Shown piece after piece: positions 36,729 through 45,585 of a stretch of 64,000 nt of DNA. This DNA is from Edolisoma coerulescens (taxonomy: Eukaryota; Chordata; Aves; Passeriformes; Campephagidae). A program made the position numbers and the translations under genes. Numbering within the stretch: the first letter of the stretch is position 1; each line of letters begins with the position of its first letter. The DNA is taken from NCBI GenBank assembly GCA_013397115.1, contig VWZW01001167.1, positions 1,494,399 to 1,558,398 on the forward strand. Reading direction: 5' to 3'. Below the pieces are notes generated by a model. The model ran no database searches. It worked only from the letters and a program-made list of their open reading frames with translations, and was not told where the DNA came from.

Positions 36729-39700
36729 GTAAGATCTGCATTTTTGCTTCTTTTTAATAGAATATCCTATTGAATTTATTGATTTTTTTAGGAAACATAC
36801 TGTTTCCTAGAGGGAAGCAATCCTTTAGGGCAATGTCATTCTCCTTTTGAAAAGTAGTTTCTAGATGGAACTTAAACTATGGTTGCAACAAAGTAACTGG
36901 GTTTAACCATTTCCGTTGAGATTTATCCATTTCTAGTCTTCATTGTGAGATGGTAATATTTAGATTAAGAGTATGGTAAAACATGCAGCAGAGATTATGT
37001 CCATATATTAGCTAATATAGGCTTTAAAGGTCCTTTTAAGATATCAATAAATAATTTAAAAAGAAAAGAACAATCAGTGGATATTGTAAAAGGGGAATTC
37101 TTTCCTTTGCCTATTTGTTTAGGAAACTGTATTTCTTTAAGGGTGATGTGGGAGGTAATGTTTTCAGAAATGTCATTAGGATGTGGCTGGTCTCCAGTCA
37201 AATTGATGATTCTGCTTCAGTTCATTTTTTGATCAATACAGCTGGATAATAAGGTAGAGAAGAGCTCCATTTTTATTGAAACTCTTCCGCTGTGCTGACC
37301 TATGCTTTGTAAACTATTACTTTATTATTATTATTGTTGTTGTCAGAGTTCAGAAATTGGACATTGAATTAATATTATTAATTTTTACTTTTCCTTAAGC
37401 TGCCTGAAAATGCTTCTCAGTGTAACTTCACTTATAATCCAGTTAGCCACTCTGCCACTTTATCCAAGCGTACATTTTTGTTAAATTCTCAATGTATGTA
37501 CTTACATATATGACTCCCAAGTCACATCTTTGACATTCTGTGTCTGAAGGCATACATCAGAGAAATTAGCTAAATTATTTTATAATGCAAATGTTGATAG
37601 ATTGTTTCAGAATAGACTTGAAATGTAACATTAATTTTCTATGAGTTGTGAGTGGAAAGGTGGGGACACGGTGGGGCTCGGCTCTTCTTTTTGTGGTTGT
37701 TGCTTTTAATTTTAACCGAATCAGATTAAGTCTTTCTGAGCAAGGTTATGAAAGTTCGGAACATTCTTTTTCCTCAAGAAATTTCTTGAGGAAAAGTACT
37801 TCTAAAAGGTAAGTTGGATTCAGGATCTGTAAGTATCTGGAACTGCAATCCTCATGCTTGCAATCAACAAGGGGTTCTTTTATCCGCACTCGTAACTAGC
37901 ATGTGGGGCACATCTCGCTAACGTTGTAGAGAAAAAAATTCCACTTGGGGCCATTAGTGCTAGATGTGAAGAACCACAGGTGGTATCTTGGTATTACTTG
38001 GGCAGTAATGAGGATATATTTATTGTACCACAACAGTATATCTGCAGAGATGAGCAAGGCATTGAGTGTTCTGTCCTGTGCTAACACAATACTATTGTTC
38101 AAGGAGGATGATCTTTGCCAAGGACTTGGTCAGAACAGTAGATGCGATCCTGTCACCTGTGTGAGACACTGATAACGACGGCAAAAATTTTGGAGCAGCA
38201 ATCTCAGTAATTTCAGCAATCTTAATATCTATTATCACTTTACAGTGAGATGAAATTGCTGTCTGAGCAACTTGTGGGCAGTACTTCAAATGTGACATTT
38301 GATCTTTATTTGGAATGATACTATAAATCAAACAGCAGTTCTTCTTGAAATTTCTTTTTGCAAGTACAAAAAAAACCCACCTATCTTAGAATTTACCAAG
38401 ATTGAATCTCTTTAAAAAAAAAAAACGTTTTAAATTGGCATTAAATCCCTGTTCCCCTAAATACTATCTCCTTCTTGCAAAAACATGCACCAAAATGAGT
38501 AATTTAAGCTTATGTAGTTAATCTCTGGGTTGGACTCCATTGTCCATACTGAACATTTTGAAATTATTTGCTTTTTCTTATTTTAGCAGAGTCTCAAATG
38601 TTTTGTGCCCTCCAGTTTTGTTTTGTGCCCTCCAGTAATTTTAAGTCTCCAAACACATTAACCAAATCAGCTGCAGGACTCCAGCCTGCAGAATTTGCTG
38701 TGCTCACATCAGCAAACACTGTTCTGAAGTGTGCAGACTGACCTGCCAACAGAAACTTGAAGAACAGTTTAAAATTTAAAAATTGCTGTTACAGTGTCAA
38801 ATTATTGTTAACAACACCAGCGTATTCACAGACGTATTGTTCATGTTCATGCATGTATTGTTCAGTCACAGCGGAGACGGAAATTTTCTTAGATGGAGAG
38901 ATTTTCAGCTATGGGCCTCCTCTACTCTTGGAAATTAGTCTGCAAATTTTTGATTGGTAATAAGAAAAGTCTTGGGCTTGCACACAGAAGAGAAAGCAAT
39001 AGCAAGAAAATTAAATTAATTGGTTTTGTTTCCTATACTCGCTGCAGAGAAACCTAAGTATTTTCCCATAATGTAGGTTTTGTTTCTAGGAAACAAGAGA
39101 CCATTGAAGTCCCTAAAGAAGAGGTTTTAGAACAAACTGGTCAAGTGAACAGCAACTACTTTTCAGGAACAAGCAGTGTCCCCCTGGGAATTCTGAAGGA
39201 AATCAGACACGGATCTGATGGGCTATAAATGCAGGACGTGCGTTTTACTATAAGAGATGATCAAGGAACAAAGCATAGTAAATATGCCAGCCTTAAAGGG
39301 CACTTGAGAGCACACCAACAAACTATGAATCTGTCTTACAGAAAACTGGTAAAAATTATATTAACACAAGAATTAACAGACAGCTAAAAAAATACATAAT
39401 GTAGAATAATCAGCTTGACTTTTTCTAAGTGGAAGCCAAGCTTCACACACATTTTGTAGTAGTGAGTAAAGAGGACAAGTGATGCCACGGTAAATAAAAT
39501 GCTGCCATTGGTGAAGGTATGTTGTCATGTTAAGAAAAAGAGAATCATATGGACTGACACAGCAGTTAAAAGAGTGAGTAGAAAGCACAGATGTGTTCCA
39601 CAAAGGAAGAATCGAGTATTCCTGCCATACTCAACAGTGTCTAGATTTGCATTCATTTGTGGGGTGGAAAGGTGCAAGTATCTGAGCCCTGCTTGTCTAT

Positions 39701-40625
39701 GAGAAGGACCAAACCTGACACAGCTGGAAAAATATCAAACAAATCTTCACTGAACCCTAAGGTTCCTGGAGGGAGCCAAAAAAAGGTCAAATGTTGAGGC
39801 ATCAGATCCGAGCACCTGTTTCCAAATTGCCAGACAGCAGCACATGTGGGATTTTAATGTTTTTGTACTCATACTCTAATTTTTGAGACCCCAGATAACC
39901 ATCCACCCCTAGCTGATTCTTCATACTATAAGTAAATCTTGGCCATCTGCTTTGATATAAATCCAAATCATGGCACAAAGTCTTTTGAAAACAAATCCAA
40001 ATCTATCTATTTCATGGTAGATGCTTTTGTACTTAGAGCATTGGTATCTCCCAGTTATCTGAGCTGAATTCTTTCCAGTTTAGTAGAAATTATATGGAAA
40101 GGGGGTTGAGTAGGCTTGGCAGAGGAAGGCAGGTTCTCACAACACCAAAAATAGGGGACTAGAAATGTTCTGATTGAAGTTAAAGCGTGTTCATGGTGCA
40201 CACTAAAGCTTTGTAAATTTTTGCCTTAGGTTTTTGTGGAAGCCAAAAGTATTCTGGAGCTCAGGGAGCAATTACACAAATCTGAGGAGTGGGGCAGGGT
40301 GGAGAATCACTGGGATATATTAAACACATGATATATGATATAGATACCTTTATACCTCTCAAAAGATCCTAAGTTGCAGCATGTGAAAAGTTGAGTACAC
40401 TGGAGACCTTAGAGCCCAGGTCCTTTATTCATTGCTTTCCACCACGAGACAAGGGCTGGGGGGCTTAGATGGATCTTTGATCTGATGCATTACAACAGTT
40501 TTTACTTACTTATGTTTTCATACACATCAGTTATTGCAAATACTACTAAACATTTTCATAAATGAAGCACAAGAGGCAGTGATACCTTCTAAAGCTTTCT
40601 ATTTGTCCTTTTTCTTTTTATTCAG
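36729..40625 (+). other. SDR16C5: SDR16C gene intron 1
   Basis: This 3.9 kb AT-rich intron runs from GTAAGA to TTCAG. It holds a 28 bp perfect palindrome at 37768-37795 and a short direct duplication containing GTGCCCTCCAG near 38598-38636. I see no other gene in it. Confidence 0.85.
37768..37795. repeat. 28 bp perfect palindrome without spacer
   Basis: Two 14 bp arms (TTTTCCTCAAGAAA and its exact reverse complement) meet with no loop base. The arms contain GAA/TTC blocks, superficially like heat-shock elements. It lies in intron 1 of the SDR16C gene. Confidence 0.9.
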
Positions 40626-40757
40626 GTTAGAAAAGAAGTTGGGGATGTTACTATTCTAATCAATAATGCTGGCATATTCCTTGGAAAAAAGTTCTGTGAG
40701 CTTACAGATGAAGATTTTGAAAAGACCTTCAGAATCAACTTCTTTTCTCAAGTCTGG
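40626..40757 (+). CDS. SDR16C5: SDR16C-family retinol dehydrogenase, coding exon 2
   Basis: This exon encodes residues 110-153. It carries the structural NNAG motif (122-125, in TILINNAGIF), which stabilises the central beta sheet. It also carries Asn147 (in FRINFFSQVW), the Asn of the SDR N-S-Y-K catalytic tetrad. The exon is flanked by acceptor TTCAG (ending 40625) and donor GTAAAG (40758), with phase 0 at both ends, and it joins exon 1 without a break. It is too short to stand out as an ORF, but the motifs make it secure. Confidence 0.92.
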
Positions 40758-41189
40758 GTAAAGTTTTTGCGGGTTTTTTACTACTGAGTGACCAAAAGGT
40801 ACAGACAAGTATTTTGGTGTAAAAATCATGATGGTGACATCTACTTTAAAAACTCAACTTGGAAGAGGGATGTCAAGGACCGAAGGACCTTGATTGGGGG
40901 AATATATGTTTTCATAATGATCCTGTAATTGGAGACACACCACACTGACAGTCTCCCCAGGATGTCTCAGTAATGTTAACACAAACCTGCCTGGGCACTC
41001 TGGTAAATCAGAATTTGTGCAACTGTGTCGTGAAACATGCCCTGCCTGTGACACCTGTGGTTGAAGGTCGTGCTGACACGGTGGCATGTGACTTCCCTGC
41101 TCCTGAGGTTTCCTGGCATCAGAAGGCTTTGACTAAGAGACTTGCAGCATTCAGGGAGACAAAACCATGGTTTACCAGCAGAATTAGCA

Positions 41190-41262
41190 ATGTTAAATTT
41201 AGAGTTGGACTCAATGATCTTAAAGGTCTCTTCCAGCCTAAACAATTCCATGATTTTGTGCT
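41190..41262 (+). mobile_element. CR1 3'-end fragment, possibly the tail of a longer element
   Basis: AGAGTTGGACTCAATGATCT, followed by a TCTTCCAGCCTAAACAATTC block and CCATGATTTTGTG, matches the CR1 3' terminus and its tail repeat in degraded form. The preceding roughly 320 bp (from about 40866) does not look like ordinary CR1 to me. It might belong to a composite element or another repeat. The fragment lies within SDR16C intron 2. Confidence 0.7.
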
Positions 41263-42232
41263 GCACATGTTGGTGTCAGTCTTCAGGCTGTGCTTTCATT
41301 CCTAGTCACCATGTGATTAAAGAACATAGAAAACCAATCTGGCTAGTAAGAATTTGTTTTGTTTTCTTACCTCTGAATGAATTTGCAGTTCTTTGGGGTC
41401 TCAGCACACTTTAGGAGCAGGGTTGTTTTGTGAGAGAGTGTTACTTATTCCCCCTCTCGCACTTCTTGTTTGTGTGCCTGAGTGAACAGCCTGCATCAGG
41501 GAACAATACAGCATTGCAGCTCCTTTGTTAAAAGGCAGTTCTCAATGGTAAATCATTGCACATAGAAGTCCTCTAACTATTCCCCAGCGACACTGCATCC
41601 TTCTTCCAAATACTTGAGGAAAATGGACTGGGAGAGGTGTTCCCCCTGACAGGTCTGAAGAAACACAGGGCAGGAGGATAGTGAGGTACTAGGAACTCAC
41701 ATCTGGAGTCTAATAGGATTCCTCAGCTACTGAAAAAAAATTGTTACTGCTCTTGTCTCTTTTTGTTATCTCCCCCATCGTTAAACACTACCGTTCTTCC
41801 CAGCTGGTATCAACCACAGCGGTGTCCTGGAGTGCTGGAATTGTCAGGCAGTTCAGCTCATAGCAGAAGGGCCCACAGACAGCTGAACTCTCCTTAATGT
41901 GTTGACTTCTAGCTCCCTCTTGTGTACCAAATCTTTGGCAATAGTCTCAAATAGACAAATCGTGAGGAACCAGGAAGCAGAGAAAATACAAACTTTGCTG
42001 TTTTTAACAAGGTATTTTAATACTTCTAGATCTTCAGACAGAGGGCAGTCATTCAAGGAAATGTTGTCTCTCATTTAAAAATTGTTACAGAGATAATAGG
42101 TCAGCTGAGTTTCCTGTATGTTGAAGGCCCAGAAGGCAGATCAAGTTGTATAGCCTAATTTTGGAATGAAACATATTTGTTATGCCTATTTATAAAGAGG
42201 ATTTTGAAATAAATATATTTATGTTCTTTTAG

Positions 42233-42332
42233 ACTTGCAAGGCCTTTCTTCCAGCCATGGTGGCCTGTAACCGTGGGCACCTGGTGAGCACAGCCAGTTC
42301 AGCTGGATTGCTGGGATTCTACAGGGAGTCAG
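42233..42332 (+). CDS. SDR16C5: SDR16C-family retinol dehydrogenase, coding exon 3
   Basis: This exon encodes residues 154-186 and the first base of codon 187. It includes the helix carrying AFLPAMVACNRGH and the strand ending LVSTASSAG, with Ser175 the likely catalytic serine, 13 residues before Tyr188. The acceptor is a T-rich tract with TTTTAG (ending 42232), and the donor is GTAATT (42333), phase 1. The 100 nt exon joins both neighbours in frame. Confidence 0.9.
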
Positions 42333-42708
42333 GTAATTATTGTCAACTGCCATTACAAATTAGATCTACGTACTAATCACTTTACTTGGACACCTGTTAT
42401 CGAGGGCTCATATTTGGTATCAATAATATAAGTCATGTTCAGCTTTCACCATATAACTGTAAGGCTGATGGGAGTGGGCCTGCCCATCCATGCAATATAA
42501 CTTTTTACACCTTAGATATATATTTTTAGGCTGTGTGGTTCTACCAAACACTGTGGGTAAATTCCTGAAGAATAGCAAACTATCTAGGAGTCTTTCAGCA
42601 AAATTGGATTCCATTGTATCTGACAACTATTTTCACACACATTTGAAAAAGTTTTAGGAAATTACATGTAAGGCAGTATATTAAAATAGTTTCTAAAAAT
42701 TGGAAAAT

Positions 42709-42860
42709 CATAGAATAATTTGTGTTGGAAGCAATCTCTGAAGGTTACTTTGTCCATATCCCCCCCAAAAAACAGGCCCAGCTTAGATCAGGTTACACAG
42801 GGCTGTGTGAGGGCAAGTTTTGATTATCTACAAGGATGGAGTCCCATAAATTCAAACAAT
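42709..42860 (-). mobile_element. Old CR1 3'-end fragment
   Basis: On the + strand it reads TCATAGAATAATTTGTGTTGG, then GGCCCAGCTTAGATCAGG and CAAGGATGGAG. This is the reverse-oriented CR1 3' region in degraded form. It lies in intron 3 of the SDR16C gene. The far edge is approximate. Confidence 0.75.
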
Positions 42861-43376
42861 AAAAATCAGACAAGATTCAGTCTTCCTGGGCAAACAAAAT
42901 GTTACTGTAGTTGCAGGGCAAATCAAAAGTAGTAGGCTGAAGCAGCATTTATAAGTAGGGTATTTATATTTTACCACTAGAAACTGTTCATTCTGAAATG
43001 GAACCTGTGATATTAAAAGTTGAAGACATTCTGAACTAAAAGAATACCTGGTTTGTATGGGAGTATCTGGAAATTTACACAAAATGCTGAATAAGCTCAT
43101 TTGCCTATATCTCTCCATAGTGCACTAACAAAAAAACCAATGCTCCTCTGAAAAGAATTCATTTTATCGTTAGACAATTGTGTATCATTCATGGGAAGAG
43201 CCAATAATCTACAGTTAGCATCACCAATATGCCTTAAATGCTAATTACAAGACTGCTAATGATAGAACTAAATAATTTTGGGGCTTAAATAGTATTGCAA
43301 AGAATTCAATTCTGTATATAGCTTTTACTGTGGTGCTTTTGACATTTTGGATATTTCTTCTTTCTTCCCTTTTTAG

Positions 43377-43521
43377 ACTATTCTGCAAGTAAGAGTGCAA
43401 TCATTGGAATGATGGAAGCCATAAATTCAGAGTTGTATCATGGAGGAAAGCGTGGCATTAAAACCACAATCATTTGCCCTTATTTTATCAGTACTAGGTT
43501 AAGCAAAGGCTTCAAAAGCAA
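43377..43521 (+). CDS. SDR16C5: SDR16C-family retinol dehydrogenase, coding exon 4 (active site)
   Basis: This exon completes codon 187 (Asp) and encodes up to the first two bases of codon 235. It carries the catalytic YxxxK motif as DYSASKSA (Tyr188, Lys192). The helix IIGMMEAINSEL follows, then the strand KTTIICPYFIST that contacts the cofactor's nicotinamide side. The acceptor is TTTTTAG (ending 43376) and the donor is GTAAGT (43522), phase 2. Extending past this donor would meet an in-frame TAA at once. All catalytic residues are intact, so an active enzyme is expected. Confidence 0.93.
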
Positions 43522-43914
43522 GTAAGTAAAACTTAGATTTGTACTATTTCATATGTAAAAAATAATCACCACTCACCAGGTATATCATATTCAGTTTTTG
43601 GCTGTTTAATTTGATTTTCAATTCAGTACTTTTGCCCTACAGGCACGAACAACTATGTTTTTTGACATAAAGAAATTTAAGTCTTGCATAGAGTTAATAA
43701 TAGGGACTGTGTAATAACCTCACAGTCAAGGAACAGTTGGGGATGCACAGCAGTATTTAAGGGTTAATGGAACCTTATTTGTCAGGAGAGTGGGCATTGG
43801 TGATGTTCTCTGCCCCAAGTAATTTTGGCAGTGTAATTACTGTTACAGCTGTCAGGACACCCATGACCTGTCCTTCTTAACCACGCCCCACTGTCTGTGC
43901 TGGCAGGTGCTGCA

Positions 43915-44350
43915 CTTCTGAGTGAGAATGGCTGTGGGGATGGTATCTGTACTTCTGAGTGAGAATGGCTGTGGGGATGGCATCTGTACCTCTGAGTGAG
44001 AATGGCTGTGGGGATGGCATCTGTACTGAGAATGGCTGTGGGGATGGTACCTGCACTTCTGAGTGAGAATGGCTGTGGGGATGGTATCTGCACTTCTGAG
44101 TGAGAATGGCTGTGGGGATGGTATCTGTGCCTCTGAGTGAGAATGGCTGTGGGGATGGTATCTGTGCCTCTGAGTGAGAATGGCTGTGGGGATGGTATCT
44201 GTACCTCTGAGTGAGAATGGCTGTGGGGATGGTATCTGTACTTCTGAGTGAGAATGGCTGTGGGGATGGTACCTGTACCTCTGAGTGAGAATGGCTGTGG
44301 GGATGGCATCTGTACCTCTGAGTGAGAATGGCTGTGGGGATGGTATCTGG
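43915..44350 (+). repeat. Minisatellite, 37 bp unit, 12 copies, in SDR16C intron 4
   Basis: Twelve tandem units share GAATGGCTGTGGGGATGG. They vary mainly at CTTCT/CCTCT, GGTA/GGCA and the last base. The fourth unit is short by 7 bp, and the last breaks off in the unique flank. The unit is free of stops in all three minus-strand frames, and 37 is not a multiple of 3. This produces three overlapping minus-strand open frames of 195-264 codons full of PSPQPFSLR-type repeats. These are artefacts, not genes. Confidence 0.95.
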
Positions 44351-44886
44351 TGCGTGGCCCTGTGGCTGCAGCGATGGGAGAGGCTGCAAGCAGCGAATGA
44401 GCCATTGCAGGAGTGCAGTACCCGTGATCCTGGTTTTCCAGTGCTCTGCTCCTGCTTGCACCATTCACCATCGTGCAGCAGCGTATATGTGTGCAGAGCA
44501 GGGCCCTTCTCCTGGCTGGTGACCAGCCTGGTCCTGGTCCATTTAGCTGTCACCTCAGCATTTACAGCAGAAAAGGACTGCTGGAGAGCAATGATGCGTA
44601 GAACAGCATATAGGATGGCTAAGCTTGGAAGTTTCCAAAGCTGCAATCACTGCAGGCATCAACTTCATTGTGGTCATCTTACAAAAAAGTCATTAAATTC
44701 ACAACATCATCAAAGTGCTTTCAATTTATTTTGATGATAGCAGAAGCAAAAATGTTTGGAGATTCCTTTCCGAGATTACTTGAGGGGAAGGGGGAAAATG
44801 CATAAATTATGTAATTCTGTATGTGTATGTATTTATCTCAAAAGTAAAGTTTTATAATTTCATAACCCCTTTTTCTTGTTTTACAG

Positions 44887-45009
44887 AAAACCCTGTTTGT
44901 TTCCTGTTTATGATCCAGAGTATGCAGCCAGCAGGATCGTGGATGCAATTAAAAAGGAAAAATTTTATCTAATTATGCCTCCAGCTCTATACTTATTTCG
45001 TCTGAAAAT
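44887..45009 (+). CDS. SDR16C5: SDR16C-family retinol dehydrogenase, coding exon 5
   Basis: This exon completes codon 235 and encodes residues 236-275 plus two bases of codon 276. YDPEYAASRIVDAIKKEKFYLIMP matches the C-terminal helix and strand of SDR16C enzymes. The acceptor is TTTTACAG (ending 44886). The donor GTAACC at 45010 is weak. If it is not used, the frame reads Met and stops at once (TAA 45011-45013), giving a 276 aa form. Phase 2 fits the next exon. Confidence 0.85.
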
Positions 45010-45195
45010 GTAACCATGTGACTTGTCTTCTAGCATTACCTTCTTTCCTTTGCCATAGGCCTGTAAAATCAGTTTAGTCAAAACAGATAATATTCCTGCA
45101 GTCAATCCAGTTATATTTACCCAGTTTTAAAGAAACATTTGGTTTGATTTTTTAATAATCTATGTGAATAACATTCCTCCGCCCCTTCTGTGTCT

Positions 45196-45201
45196 AATAA
45201 A
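45196..45201 (+). terminator. SDR16C5: Possible intronic poly(A) signal for a shorter SDR16C transcript
   Basis: AATAAA lies 183 bp after the in-frame TAA that follows exon 5 when the weak donor at 45010 is skipped. The motif is clear; its use is inferred. Confidence 0.35.
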
Positions 45202-45503
45202 TGTCTTAAACTGCAGTTCAGTATAGAAATTTCAAAAATTTTCCTGAGACAGTACACTGGGAGCACTGTCTGCTTCCAGTCCCTGCCACCACTGCAGGCT
45301 GGGCTTTCACAAAATGTCTTGGTCTGTCATTTGTTTTCCCCATTTATGACATTGAAGCACCAAACGTGTTATTGCCAGACATTAGAAGTATTAAGCACAT
45401 TTAATGTATTCGCCATTTCTTTACTTATAGAGTACTTTTTTCTAAAAAAAAACCCAAAAAAATTAGGCTAACTTGAAGTTTGTCTCATCAGTTTCCTTCC
45501 TAG

Positions 45504-45585
45504 AAAAGTGATGCAGTTCCTCGAGTCTTACATTAAGTTCCCTGAGAGCATGGAAGAAGCCTTCGGTCAGACGAAAAAGGATTGA
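45504..45585 (+). CDS. SDR16C5: SDR16C-family retinol dehydrogenase, last coding exon
   Basis: After the acceptor CCTTCCTAG (ending 45503), the phase-2 frame encodes residues 277-302, KVMQFLESYIKFPE followed by SMEEAFGQTKKD, then TGA. The ending resembles the MD-F--QKKK tail that I recall for vertebrate SDR16C5. The segment between the conserved FYLIMP and this tail is about five residues shorter than in human. The frame match across a weak donor plus the tail similarity makes this the likely terminal exon. It is less certain than the other exons. Confidence 0.7.

Noticed and set aside
43782..44646. Three overlapping minus-strand open frames (195-264 codons) with repeated PSPQPFSLR-type sequence
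   Set aside because: They are translations of the 37 bp minisatellite in all three frames, within an intron of the SDR16C gene, with no supporting start context or family.
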